Shown here: positions 16,046 through 24,747 of the stretch, one piece after another
Position numbering within the stretch: the stretch's first letter is position 1
How the letters are laid out: each line of letters begins with the position of its first letter
Assembly: GCF_036203305.1 (NCBI RefSeq)
Contig: NZ_CP108131.1
Span: forward strand, 4,278,001 to 4,342,000
Length of the DNA stretch: 64,000 bases
Reading direction: 5' to 3'
Source: Streptomyces sp. NBC_00190
GTDB taxonomy: Bacteria; Actinomycetota; Actinomycetes; Streptomycetales; Streptomycetaceae
Translations under genes and position numbers: made by a program
The notes under the pieces: model-generated
Seen by the model: the letters and a program-made list of their open reading frames with translations, nothing else
What the model was told of the DNA's origin: nothing
Database searches by the model: none

Positions 16046-17239
16046 TCAGGTGCCTGCCCGGAGGCGGCTCAGGCGGGCCGCGGCCTCGCGGAGGACCTCG
16101 GTCTTCTTGCAGAACGCCCAGCGGACCTGGGTCGCTCCGGCGGCCTTGTCGTCGTAGAAGACCTGGTTCGGGATGGCGACCACGCCGCAGCGCTCGGGCA
16201 GGGCGCGGCAGAAGGCGAGACCGTCCTTCTCGCCGAGCGGGGTGATGTCCGTGGTGATGAAGTACGTGCCCTGCGGGCGGAAGACCTCGAAGCCGGCGGC
16301 CGTGAGGCCGTCGGCGAGGATGTCGCGCTTGGCGGCCAGGTCGGCGCGGAAGGCCTCGTAGTACGTGTCGGGAAGGGCGAGGGCCTCGGCGATCGCGTAC
16401 TGGAAGGGGCCCGAGGAGACGTAGGTCAGGAACTGCTTCGCCGAGCGGACCGCCGTGACCAGTTCCGGGGGCGCGGTGACCCAGCCGACCTTCCAGCCCG
16501 TGAACGAGAAGCTCTTCCCGGCGGACGAGATGGTGACCGTGCGCTCGCGCATGCCCGGGAAGCCCGCCAGCGGGGTGTGGGCGCCCTCGAAGACCAGGTG
16601 CTCGTACACCTCGTCCGTGATCACGAGGAGGTCGCGCTCCACGGCGAGGGCGGCGACGGCGGACAGCTCCTCGCGGGTCAGGACCGTGCCCGTCGGATTG
16701 TGGGGGGTGTTCAGCAGGATCAGCCGGGTGCGGGGGGTGACCGCGGCGCGCAGTTCGTCCAGATCGAGGGCGAAGGCCCCGGCGTGCGGGCGCAGCGTCA
16801 CCGGGACGCGTACCGCGCCGGCCATCGCGATGCAGGCCGCGTACGAGTCGTAGTACGGCTCCAGGGCGATGACCTCGTCGCCCGGTTCGAGGAGGGCGAG
16901 CAGAGCGGCGGCGATGGCCTCCGTGGCGCCCGCCGTGACCAGGACCTCGGTGTCGGGGTCGTAGGCCAGGCCGTAGAAGCGCTGCTGGTGCGCGGCGATC
17001 GCGGCGCGCAGTTCAGGGATGCCGGGGCCCGGCGGGTACTGGTTGCCGAGGCCCGTGAGGACCGCGCGGGAGGCCGCCTCGGCGATCTCGGCGGGGCCGT
17101 CCGTGTCGGGGAAGCCCTGGCCCAGGTTGATCGACCCGGTGCGGGCGGCCAGCGCCGACATCTCCGCGAAGATCGTGGTGCCGAAGGCCGCCAGTCGGCG
17201 GTTCAGGAAGGGGCGGTCGCTGCTCACGGGTGCGCTCAT
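16046..17239 (-). CDS. PLP-dependent aminotransferase, class I/II (DapC/KAT-like)
   Basis: The fold-type I aminotransferase of 397 residues starts NRRLAAFGTTIFAEMSALA, with INLGQGFPDTDGP near 40. NTPHNPTGT binds the cofactor region and SSAGKSFSFTGWKVGW holds the PLP lysine. It is closest in pattern to mycobacterial Rv0858c (annotated DapC, N-succinyldiaminopimelate aminotransferase) and kynurenine aminotransferases; substrate cannot be fixed by sequence. A kynurenine-degrading set lies 8 kb away, which keeps kynurenine as a possible substrate. ATG 17239 is preferred over 17248 because AGGA sits eight bases before it. Confidence 0.8.
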   Translation of the reverse strand: MSAPVSSDRPFLNRRLAAFGTTIFAEMSALAARTGSINLGQGFPDTDGPAEIAEAASRAVLTGLGNQYPPGPGIPELRAAIAAHQQRFYGLAYDPDTEVLVTAGATEAIAAALLALLEPGDEVIALEPYYDSYAACIAMAGAVRVPVTLRPHAGAFALDLDELRAAVTPRTRLILLNTPHNPTGTVLTREELSAVAALAVERDLLVITDEVYEHLVFEGAHTPLAGFPGMRERTVTISSAGKSFSFTGWKVGWVTAPPELVTAVRSAKQFLTYVSSGPFQYAIAEALALPDTYYEAFRADLAAKRDILADGLTAAGFEVFRPQGTYFITTDITPLGEKDGLAFCRALPERCGVVAIPNQVFYDDKAAGATQVRWAFCKKTEVLREAAARLSRLRAGT

Positions 17240-17378
17240 GGGCGCCATCCTGAGGGGAACCTCTGGAGTTGCTCAAGTGTGCTTTGGGCCGCGTGGCCTG
17301 CGGGCATCCCCCCTTCACGCGGGACGCGGGGATCCCGCCCCCCGGGAAGACCGGGGTGTGAGAGAGGGGGCGGGCATC

Positions 17379-17621
17379 GTGTTCGTCTTCATTGTGATCG
17401 GGCTTCTGTTCGTCGGAGTCGTCGTAGTCGTCGTGACCGTGGCGGTGCGTTCGGCCAAGAACGGGTTCTCGTCCGGCGGCTCCAGCAGCAACAGCAGCTG
17501 GTGGGCGGGTGGGGGCGGCTCGTCGTCGAGTTCGTCCTGCGGCGGATCGTCCTCCTGCGGATCCTCCTCGTCCTGCGGCGGATCGTCGTCCTGCGGCGGC
17601 GGGGGGTGCGGTTCCAGCTGA
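17379..17621 (+). CDS. Small membrane protein with Ser/Gly/Cys-rich tail
   Basis: The 80-residue protein is one N-terminal membrane helix (about 1-24, Val-rich) followed by a low-complexity tail made of Ser and Gly, with WW and five cysteines spaced in CGGSSSC / CGSSSSC-like units. The GTG at 17379 follows GAGAGGGGG eight bases upstream; a GTG at 17358 would add seven residues. The regular cysteines could bind metal or form disulphides; nothing in the sequence proves either. A terminator follows 30 bases after the stop. Confidence 0.65.
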   Translation: MFVFIVIGLLFVGVVVVVVTVAVRSAKNGFSSGGSSSNSSWWAGGGGSSSSSSCGGSSSCGSSSSCGGSSSCGGGGCGSS

Positions 17622-17987
17622 CACGGGGCAGCCGGTACCGCGCCGACGAGGGCGCCCGACGGGTCTGACTTCCGCCGGGCGCCTTCTCCTGCCCGGCTCC
17701 TGCCCGTCTTCCGCCGGTCTCCCGCCGGTCCTGCGCGCCCATGCAGCACGACGCGCGGGACGCAACTTGTTGAACACGTGAACTGCGAAGCCCCCGGGGG
17801 GATGTAAACCCCGTCAACTTGGGTAAAACGGCTGTGAGTGCCGTGCCTTTCATGATTCCCTCGGTTGAGTAGACCAGTCCCCGGACCTCCCGGGACTTCC
17901 TGTGGACCCGTGCCGGTGTCCCCCCACCCGTTGACTACCGCTGGCGGGCCCCGGCCCATCTCCCTCGCGCGTTTGCGGAGCCGACTC
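17622..17987. other. 366-base intergenic region
   Basis: Contains the terminator at 17651-17683. The rest is lower in GC around 17760-17850 (AACTTGTTGAACACGTGAAC; GTCAACTTGGGTAAAACGG) and probably holds the promoter for the DUF2617 gene. I could not assign a confident -35/-10 pair, and no open frame here has a ribosome site or coding-like composition. Confidence 0.5.
17651..17683 (+). terminator. Terminator hairpin
   Basis: GGCGCCCG (17651-17658) pairs with CGGGCGCC (17676-17683) and is followed by TTCTCCT. It ends the small Ser/Cys protein gene. Confidence 0.65.
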
Positions 17988-18536
17988 ATGCTCACGACCC
18001 TCCAGACCACCTATACCGACACGCGTGCCGCCGACCTCGCCTGGGCCCTGGGTCGGGACCGGCTGCCCGCCCTGGCCGTACTGAACCTCGAACTGTCAGG
18101 CGCAAAGGTCGAGTTGCGCCTGCTCGGGGCCTCTCATCAGGTGCTCCTGGAGGAGGGGAAGGTGCTCTGCTCGGAGACGGTCGCCTGCATGCCCGGCAGC
18201 AGTACGCCGCTGCCGCTCGGCGTGGCCAAGCGGGTGGGCGACTGGGAGTACGAGTTCGCCGCGCGGGTCGAGACGCTGTCCCGCGGGTCCTTCGCGGGAC
18301 GGGCCCAGGAACTGCTCGCGCTGGTCGCCGACCACCCGAACGGACTAGCGGGCACCTTCCCGGGCAGTCCGCACGCCTTCACCGCCCTGCTCGCGCAGCG
18401 ATACGAGGGCCAGGTGCGCTGGCGGACCTGGCACGCGTACCCGCAGGAGGGTCAGCTGGTGGCCACCCGGACCCGGGTCGCCGTACGGACCGGGGCCCCG
18501 GACACGGCCGCCGCGGAGACGCGCGCGCTGACCTAG
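17988..18536 (+). CDS. DUF2617 family protein
   Basis: The 182-residue soluble protein has the DUF2617 pattern: DTRAADLAWALG near the start, LELRLLGASHQVL-type strand with VELRLLGASHQ, WEYEFAARVETL, and HPNGLAGTFPGSPHAFTAL. It is widespread in actinobacteria with no known activity. The ATG at 17988 follows GGAG eight bases upstream. Stands alone in its orientation block. Confidence 0.75.
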   Translation: MLTTLQTTYTDTRAADLAWALGRDRLPALAVLNLELSGAKVELRLLGASHQVLLEEGKVLCSETVACMPGSSTPLPLGVAKRVGDWEYEFAARVETLSRGSFAGRAQELLALVADHPNGLAGTFPGSPHAFTALLAQRYEGQVRWRTWHAYPQEGQLVATRTRVAVRTGAPDTAAAETRALT

Positions 18537-18690
18537 GGGCGGCTCGGGGCGGCCCGGAGCGTGTCGGCGCCAGGCGGCGGTGCGGGGCCCCGACGTTGCG
18601 GCGCGGTTACTCCAACTGGCTGGATCAGTAAGTCACTTGCACCCATGTGGGTGACCGGGTGTGAGTGGGTGGTGACGTACGGTTCGGTTC

Positions 18691-20334
18691 ATGATCGACC
18701 GTTCCGTCCCGCGTCGGGTGCTCCCGGCTCCGGAGCCGCGGGGCGTGGCGACCGTCCCGGCCGCCCTGCCCGTACGGCCCGGGACCGGCCGACTCCTCGT
18801 CCTGGCCACCGTGTTCGTGTGCGCCGCCTGCGGCCTCGTATACGAACTGGAGCTGCTCGCCCTCGGCTCCTACCTCATCGGCGATTCCGTCACCCAGGCG
18901 TCGGTCGTGCTGTCCGTCATGGTCTTCGCCATGGGTGTCGGATCCCTGCTCGCCAAACGGCTGCGGCACCGGCCCGCATTCGGTTTCGCCGCCATCGAGG
19001 CCGGGCTGGCCCTGCTCGGCGGCCTCTCGGCCGTGGCGCTGTACGCGAGCTTCGCCTGGCTGGGGGAGTCCCGGCCCGCGCTCGTCGCGTTCTCGTTCGC
19101 CATCGGCGTCCTCATCGGCGCCGAGATCCCGCTGCTGATGGTCCTCATCCAGCGCATCCGTCGGCAGGACGCGGGCGGGGCCGTCGCCGACCTGTTCGCC
19201 GCCGACTACGTGGGCGCCCTCGTTGGCGGCCTCGCCTTCCCGTTCCTGCTGCTGCCCGTGCTCGGCCAGCTCACCGGCGCGATGCTCACCGGCACCGTCA
19301 ACGCGCTCGTCGGCGGCGGGCTGGTGCTGTGGCTGTTCCGCCGCGACCTGAGCCGACGCGCCCGGTGGACGCTGATCGTCGCGAACGTGACCGTGCTTTC
19401 CGTACTCGCCTGCGCGACCGTCCTCGCCGACGACTTCGAGCGGGTGGCCCGCCGCGCCGTCTACGGCGGGGAGGTGCGGGTCGCCGTCCAGACCGGCGTG
19501 CAGGAACTGGTCCTCACCGGGCCGCGGACCGGCTCCCCGCGCTCCCTCGACCTGTACCTCGACGGGCGGCTGCGGGTCAGCGGCTACGACGAGTACCGCT
19601 ACCACGAGGCCCTCGTCCACCCCGCCATGACCGGCCCGCACGCCCGGGTCCTGGTCCTCGGCGGCGGCGACGGCCTCGCCGCCCGGGAGGTGCTGCGCTA
19701 CCGGGACGTCGCCTCGGTCACCGTCGTCGAGCTCGACCCCGGGGTGGTCCGGCTCGCCCGCACCGACCCGATGCTCTCCGCGCTCAACGCCGGGGCGTAC
19801 GGGGACCCGCGCGTCGGGGTCGTCACGCAGGACGCGTTCCGCTGGCTGCGCGGGCCGGCCGCCCGGGAACGGTTCGACGTCATCGTCTCCGACCTCCCCG
19901 ACCCGGGCATCACCCCGAGCACGAAGCTCTACTCGCAGGAGTTCTACGGGCTGGCCGCGCGGGCGCTGCGGCCCGGGGGCCGGATCGCCGTACACGCCGG
20001 GCCGCTGGCCTCGCGCCCGCGTACGTACTGGACCGTCGAGTCCACCCTGCGCGCGGCGGGCCTGCGGACCTCGCCCTACAGCGCGGGCGGACGCCTCTCG
20101 GGTTTCGCCGCCGGACCCGACCGCACGCCGCTGGGCGTCAGCGACGCGCCACCGCAGGACTGGGGCTTCGTACTGGCCTCCCGCGAGCAGGCGCCGCCGC
20201 TGCGCGTGGACCGCGACACGCCGGGGCTGCGCTCGCTGTCGACCGGCTCGCTGCGGGATGCCGCGCGCGACGCGGAGCGGACCCGGATGGACGGGCTCCC
20301 GCCGTCGACCCTGCCGCACCCGCGGTATTCGTGA
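18691..20334 (+). CDS. Membrane spermidine-synthase-like protein
   Basis: The 547-residue protein has about seven N-terminal membrane helices (about 30-235). Its cytoplasmic C-terminal domain has the aminopropyltransferase/methyltransferase fold: [42 protein letters not shown], and the catalytic-type Asp in VSDLPDPG followed by [10 protein letters not shown]. Such fused proteins are common in actinobacteria and are annotated as polyamine aminopropyltransferases, but many have unproven substrates. The hydrophobic half resembles a transporter-like scaffold. Confidence 0.8.
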   Translation: MIDRSVPRRVLPAPEPRGVATVPAALPVRPGTGRLLVLATVFVCAACGLVYELELLALGSYLIGDSVTQASVVLSVMVFAMGVGSLLAKRLRHRPAFGFAAIEAGLALLGGLSAVALYASFAWLGESRPALVAFSFAIGVLIGAEIPLLMVLIQRIRRQDAGGAVADLFAADYVGALVGGLAFPFLLLPVLGQLTGAMLTGTVNALVGGGLVLWLFRRDLSRRARWTLIVANVTVLSVLACATVLADDFERVARRAVYGGEVRVAVQTGVQELVLTGPRTGSPRSLDLYLDGRLRVSGYDEYRYHEALVHPAMTGPHARVLVLGGGDGLAAREVLRYRDVASVTVVELDPGVVRLARTDPMLSALNAGAYGDPRVGVVTQDAFRWLRGPAARERFDVIVSDLPDPGITPSTKLYSQEFYGLAARALRPGGRIAVHAGPLASRPRTYWTVESTLRAAGLRTSPYSAGGRLSGFAAGPDRTPLGVSDAPPQDWGFVLASREQAPPLRVDRDTPGLRSLSTGSLRDAARDAERTRMDGLPPSTLPHPRYS

Positions 20335-20367
20335 CCGGGTGCGGGTCTCGTCGGTAGGCTCGTCCGC

Positions 20368-21252
20368 ATGGAGCATCAGGTGTTCGTTCCGGTACCGGCA
20401 GACAGCCTCCGCGCCGTGCTGCGCGACCCCGTCCGGGTGGCCCGTTGCGTGCCGGGACTCCAGCAGGACGCCGACGCCGAGTCCGGACCGCTGTCGGGCC
20501 GGCTGAAGGTCCGGGTCGGCGGGCACACCGTGACCTACCGGGGCGCCCTGTCCGTCACCGAGCGTGACCCGGGCCACTTCGCCGTCGACGGCGAGGGCAC
20601 GGAGGTCCGGGGCAGCGGGACCGTGAAGCTGGCCCTCGTGCTGCGGCTGACCCCGCAGGGGGACGGGACCCGGCTGGACTTCACCGCGGCAGGCACCGCC
20701 GACGGGCGCGCCGCGGGCTTCACCGCCGAGGCCACGGCCGCCGCCGTGCAGCGGCTGCTGGAGCGGACCGCCGAGCAGCTTGCGGCGGTGGCGGAGCCCG
20801 GAGCCGCCGGAGCGGGCCTGGCGGCCGGAGCCGCCGCCGGTGCGGACGACACCGACGGGGCCGACGAGGCCGACCCCGTGGCCGAGGCCGAGGACATCGA
20901 GGGCGCCGGGGCCGACGGGGACGCGGCGGACGGCGACGACGTCACCGAGGTCACCGCCTCCGTGTTCGAGACCGAGGTGCCCCCGCCGTCCCTCGATCCT
21001 TTCCTGGCCGGCGGGTTTGACGAACAGGCTGATGTGCCGGGGCCGCCGGCCGAGGCCGCCCACGCCCGCCGCACGATGATCGGCCGCAGCGCCGAGGAGG
21101 TGGACCACGCGCCCCCGCGCGGGCGGTACGCCCCCGTGCCCCCGCCCGCCGCCACCACGACCAAGGACAACCTGCGCTGGCTCGCTCCGGCCGCCGCTCT
21201 CGCCGTGGCCTCGGCGGTCGTCCTCGGCCGGGCCCTGCGCCGCCGCCGCTGA
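20368..21252 (+). CDS. SRPBCC (CoxG-like) protein with C-terminal membrane anchor
   Basis: The 294-residue protein starts with an SRPBCC lipid/ligand-binding domain of CoxG type (about 1-150: FVPVPADSLRAVLRDPVRVARCVPG, then VRGSGTVKLALVLRL). A long acidic Ala/Asp/Glu linker follows (about 150-265), and the protein ends in one membrane helix plus RRRR at the extreme C-terminus. It is therefore probably tail-anchored with the binding domain in the cytoplasm. No carbon monoxide dehydrogenase genes are nearby, so a CoxG role is not implied. Confidence 0.75.
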   Translation: MEHQVFVPVPADSLRAVLRDPVRVARCVPGLQQDADAESGPLSGRLKVRVGGHTVTYRGALSVTERDPGHFAVDGEGTEVRGSGTVKLALVLRLTPQGDGTRLDFTAAGTADGRAAGFTAEATAAAVQRLLERTAEQLAAVAEPGAAGAGLAAGAAAGADDTDGADEADPVAEAEDIEGAGADGDAADGDDVTEVTASVFETEVPPPSLDPFLAGGFDEQADVPGPPAEAAHARRTMIGRSAEEVDHAPPRGRYAPVPPPAATTTKDNLRWLAPAAALAVASAVVLGRALRRRR

Positions 21253-21294
21253 GCCCGTACGGGCGGCACCCGGCACCCCACTAGGGTCGACCGC

Positions 21295-22083
21295 ATGAGT
21301 ACGCAACTGAGCGCCGGCGGCGCCGAGGTGACTGTCGACCAGGAGAACGGCTGCCGGATCAGCAGTCTGCGCATCGACGGGACGGAGCTGCTGCGCGAGG
21401 GCCCGCACTACGGGTCCTTCCCGATGGTGCCGTGGTGCGGCCGGACCGGGAACGGCCAGTTCCGGGACGGGGCGAAGGTCCACCAGCTCCCGCTCAACCA
21501 CCCGCCGCACGCCCTGCACGGCTTCGGCCGGGACGCGGCCTGGCGCCGGGCCCGTGCCACCGGCACCGACGCGGTGTTCACGTACGACCTCGTCGACCCG
21601 TGGCCCTACCCCGGCCGCGTCACCCAGATCTTCGAGCTGTCGCCGGACGCGCTGACCCTCACCATGGGCGTCGAGACGTACGGGGACTCCTTCCCGGCCC
21701 AGGCCGGCTGGCACCCCTGGTTCCGGCGCGACCTCGGGCTCGGCGGCGGGGACGTGAGCATCGGCTTCGACCCCGCCTGGCAGGAGGAGCGCGGCGAGGA
21801 CCACCTCCCCACCGGCAACCGCATCGACCCGAAGCCCGGCCCCTGGGACGACTGCTTCGGCATGCCCGACGGAGTGGACGTCACCCTGACCTGGCCCGGC
21901 GCGCTGGAGCTGAGGCTCACCAGCCGGTCCGAATGGGTGGTCGTGTACGACGAGCAGCCCGAGGCCGTGTGCGTCGAACCGCAGTCGGGCCCGCCGAACG
22001 GGCTGAACACCCTGCCGCGCCTGATCACCCCGGTGGACCCGCTGGAGATCTCCACGACCTGGACGTGGCGGCGGCTCGCCTAG
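21295..22083 (+). CDS. Aldose 1-epimerase family protein
   Basis: The 262-residue galactose-mutarotase-like beta-sandwich shows SFPMVPWCGRTGNGQFRDG (substrate-binding Arg region), HPPHALHGFGRDAAW with the catalytic-type His, and a C-terminal VCVEPQSGPPNGLN with the general-base Glu. It probably interconverts anomers of a hexose or hexose phosphate. It sits 21 bases before pyrE and may be co-transcribed with it. Confidence 0.82.
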   Translation: MSTQLSAGGAEVTVDQENGCRISSLRIDGTELLREGPHYGSFPMVPWCGRTGNGQFRDGAKVHQLPLNHPPHALHGFGRDAAWRRARATGTDAVFTYDLVDPWPYPGRVTQIFELSPDALTLTMGVETYGDSFPAQAGWHPWFRRDLGLGGGDVSIGFDPAWQEERGEDHLPTGNRIDPKPGPWDDCFGMPDGVDVTLTWPGALELRLTSRSEWVVVYDEQPEAVCVEPQSGPPNGLNTLPRLITPVDPLEISTTWTWRRLA

Positions 22084-22104
22084 TGCCCAATTAAGCTCGG
22101 GGTC

Positions 22105-22644
22105 ATGAGTGACGTACGCGATGCGCTTCTGCAGCAGATCAAGGACAAGGCCGTCGTGCACGGCAAGGTGACCCTCTCCTCCGGCCGGGAAGCCGACTAC
22201 TACATCGACCTCCGCCGGGTCACCCTCGACGGCGAGGCGGCCCCGCTGGTCGGTCAGGTCATGCTCGACCTCACCGCCGAACTCGACTTCGACTGCGTCG
22301 GCGGTCTGACCCTGGGTGCCGACCCGGTCGCGACCTCGATGCTGCACGCCTCCGCGGCGCGCGGCGGCCGCCTGGACGCCTTCGTCGTCCGCAAGGCGCA
22401 GAAGGCCCACGGCATGCAGCGCCGCATCGAGGGCACCGACGTCAAGGGCAAGCGCTGCCTGGTGGTCGAAGACACCTCGACCACCGGCGGGTCCCCGCTG
22501 ACCGCCGTCGAGGCGGTCCGCGAGGCCGGCGGCGAGGTCGTCGCGGTCGCCACGATCGTGGACCGCGGCGCGGCCGACGCCATCGCCGAGGCGGGGCTCC
22601 CGTACCTCACCGGTTACCGCCTGGAGGACCTCGGTCTCTCCTAG
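22105..22644 (+). CDS. pyrE: Orotate phosphoribosyltransferase
   Basis: Makes orotidine monophosphate from orotate and PRPP in pyrimidine synthesis. The 179-residue protein shows HGKVTLSSGREADYYIDLR (orotate/PRPP loop) and the PRPP-binding motif CLVVEDTSTTGGS. The length is normal for the family. It is separated from the other pyr genes, as is usual in Streptomyces. Confidence 0.94.
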   Translation: MSDVRDALLQQIKDKAVVHGKVTLSSGREADYYIDLRRVTLDGEAAPLVGQVMLDLTAELDFDCVGGLTLGADPVATSMLHASAARGGRLDAFVVRKAQKAHGMQRRIEGTDVKGKRCLVVEDTSTTGGSPLTAVEAVREAGGEVVAVATIVDRGAADAIAEAGLPYLTGYRLEDLGLS

Positions 22645-22753
22645 GCCTCAGGGACAGGTCTCAGGGTCCGGACGCCCTCGTTCCGGCCTCGGCGGAACTG
22701 GTGGCGATGGCCCTTCGATTGCTCTGAGTGGGTTCTGACCTGCTCTTTTTCGG

Positions 22754-22789
22754 CGGGCCGGGATGTTTCACGTGAAACATCCCGGCCCG
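22754..22789. other. parS-like chromosome partition site inside a 36-base perfect palindrome
   Basis: TGTTTCACGTGAAACA (22764-22779) equals the consensus ParB-binding parS site. It is embedded in an 18+18 base perfect palindrome extending to CGGGCCGGGA...TCCCGGCCCG. The outer arms also make a strong hairpin, so the element may end pyrE transcription as well (a T-run precedes it). Confidence 0.85.
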
Positions 22790-22919
22790 TTCGGCTTGCA
22801 CGTGGCGACCGGCGGGGTGGAGTGTCGCGCGGAGTCTGGAAAGATGGGCGCGACGATGACGTCGCCCCCAGGTCAGGGCCCGCAATAAGCACACTCCCCG
22901 CACATCCAAGGAGCGGTAG

Positions 22920-23942
22920 ATGCCCATCGCAACCCCCGAGGTCTACAACGAGATGCTCGACCGGGCGAAGGCAGGAAAGTTCGCCTACCCGGCCATCAAC
23001 GTGACCTCTTCCCAGACCCTGCACGCTGCGCTGCGCGGCTTCGCGGAGGCCGAGAGCGACGGCATCATCCAGATCTCCACCGGTGGTGCGGAGTTCCTGG
23101 GTGGCCAGTACAGCAAGGACATGGTCACCGGCGCGGTCGCCCTGGCCGAGTTCGCGCACATCGTCGCGGCGAAGTACGGCATCACGGTCGCGCTGCACAC
23201 CGACCATTGCCCCAAGGACAAGCTGGACGGCTACGTACGTCCGCTCCTTGAGGTCTCGGCCGAGCGCGTGGCCCGCGGTCTGAACCCGCTCTTCCAGTCG
23301 CACATGTGGGACGGTTCCGCCGAGACCCTGGCCGACAACCTGGCCATCGGCCAGGAGCTGCTCGCCAAGGCCGCCGCCGCGAAGATCATCCTTGAGGTCG
23401 AGATCACCCCGACCGGCGGCGAGGAGGACGGCGTCAGCCACGAGATCAACGACGAGCTGTACACCACCGTCGAGGACGCGATCCGCACCGCCGAGGCCCT
23501 GGGCCTGGGTGAGAAGGGCCGCTACCTGCTGGCCGCCTCCTTCGGCAACGTCCACGGCGTCTACAAGCCGGGCAACGTGGTCCTGCGTCCCGAGCTCCTC
23601 AAGGACCTCCAGGCGGGCGTCGCCGAGAAGTACGGCAAGGCTTCGCCGTTCGACTTCGTCTTCCACGGCGGCTCGGGCTCCACGGCCGAGGAGATCGCCA
23701 CCGCGCTGGAGAACGGCGTCGTGAAGATGAACCTCGACACCGACACCCAGTACGCCTTCACCCGCCCGGTCGTGGACCACATGTTCACCAACTACGCCGG
23801 CGTTCTGAAGGTCGACGGCGAGGTCGGCACGAAGTCCAAGTACGACCCGCGCACCTGGGGCAAGGCCGCCGAGGCCGGCATGGCCGCGCGTGTCACCGAG
23901 GCGTGCGCGAACCTGCGCTCCACGGGCACGAAGCTGAAGTAG
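22920..23942 (+). CDS. fba: Class II fructose-bisphosphate aldolase
   Basis: Zinc-dependent aldolase of glycolysis/gluconeogenesis. The 340-residue protein shows the metal site HTDHCPKDKLDGYVRPLL, a second cluster VEITPTGGEEDGV, and FVFHGGSGSTAEEI with NLDTDTQYAFTRP for the phosphate site. The ATG follows AAGGAG. A terminator lies directly downstream. Confidence 0.95.
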   Translation: MPIATPEVYNEMLDRAKAGKFAYPAINVTSSQTLHAALRGFAEAESDGIIQISTGGAEFLGGQYSKDMVTGAVALAEFAHIVAAKYGITVALHTDHCPKDKLDGYVRPLLEVSAERVARGLNPLFQSHMWDGSAETLADNLAIGQELLAKAAAAKIILEVEITPTGGEEDGVSHEINDELYTTVEDAIRTAEALGLGEKGRYLLAASFGNVHGVYKPGNVVLRPELLKDLQAGVAEKYGKASPFDFVFHGGSGSTAEEIATALENGVVKMNLDTDTQYAFTRPVVDHMFTNYAGVLKVDGEVGTKSKYDPRTWGKAAEAGMAARVTEACANLRSTGTKLK

Positions 23943-23960
23943 TCCCGAGGCACGACGTAG

Positions 23961-24005
23961 CGAAGGGCCCGGCCCCGTCCCACACCACGGCGGCCGGGCC
24001 CTTCG
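23961..24005 (+). terminator. Terminator after fba
   Basis: CGAAGGGCCCGGCC (23961-23974) pairs perfectly with 23992-24005 around a 17-base loop and is followed by GCGTTTCCCCC. Confidence 0.85.
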
Positions 24006-24116
24006 GCGTTTCCCCCCGGTCCGCCCCGGACCCCGACCCGGGCGAGCGCGCCGGGCACACGCCCGGGCCGCCGGGTGGTGGGGCGCGCCCACCACCGGGC
24101 CCGGCAGACTGGGGGC

Positions 24117-24530
24117 ATGTCCATTCACCAGAACCTCCTCGGGGGCCCCGCCCCCACCCACCTCCCCGACGAGCCGGGCCGTGAGGCCCTGGCCGCAGGC
24201 ACCCCCGCCGTCGAGGTGGCCGCCGCGCACCCCACCTCGTCCCTCGCCTGGGCGACCCTCGCCGACGAGGCCTTCGCGGCCGGCAACACCATCGAGTCGT
24301 ACGCGTACGCCCGTACGGGCTACCACCGCGGCCTGGACGCCCTGCGCCGCGCCGGCTGGAAGGGCCACGGCCCGGTCCCGTGGGAGCACGAGCCGAACCG
24401 CGGCTTCCTCCGCGCCCTGAACGCCCTGGCCCGCGCCGCCGAGGCGATCGGCGAGAAGGAGGAGTACGAGCGCTGCTCGACCTTCCTGCGCGACTCGTCC
24501 GAGACGGCTGCGGACGTCCTCGGCGCCTGA
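24117..24530 (+). CDS. DUF3151 family protein
   Basis: The 137-residue helical protein matches the actinobacterial DUF3151 pattern: HPTSSLAWATLADEAF, SYAYARTGYHRGLDALRRAGWKG, then WEHEPNRGFLRALNALARAA. It resembles a TPR-like helical array. No function is known. The GTG/ATG choice is clear: the ATG at 24117 is the first codon giving this conserved opening. Confidence 0.75.
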   Translation: MSIHQNLLGGPAPTHLPDEPGREALAAGTPAVEVAAAHPTSSLAWATLADEAFAAGNTIESYAYARTGYHRGLDALRRAGWKGHGPVPWEHEPNRGFLRALNALARAAEAIGEKEEYERCSTFLRDSSETAADVLGA

Positions 24531-24617
24531 GCCGTACGAACGCGCGGACGGGCACACGCGCGTGGCCGGGGCCTCGCACCAGGGGCCCCGGCAGGCCATA
24601 GTGTCCTAAAAGTGATC

Positions 24618-24669
24618 GTGACCCCGGTCACACCTCGCTGGAGAGGGCCCGGCAACCGGTCCTATGATG
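24618..24669 (+). promoter_or_regulatory. Predicted kyn operon promoter and operator-like palindrome
   Basis: TATGAT at 24664-24669 is a good -10 element, 79 bases before kynA; the -35 is weak. Upstream, GTGACC-CC-GGTCAC (24618-24631) is a short perfect inverted repeat that could bind a regulator of tryptophan degradation. Confidence 0.4.
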
Positions 24670-24747
24670 CGGGCAGGGGACCGGGGCTCCACTCACCCAT
24701 CGGAAGGAGCGGACCGCTACCCGGAAGCACGTGTCGAGGAGACAGCG

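Noticed and set aside
17760..17785. A second parS site at AACACGTGAAC
   Set aside because: Only the CACGTG core is shared; the flanks are not symmetric and do not match GTTTCACGTGAAAC.
20368..21252. Carbon monoxide dehydrogenase accessory gene coxG
   Set aside because: The SRPBCC domain is similar, but no coxMSL genes occur and the tail-anchor layout is a separate actinobacterial type.
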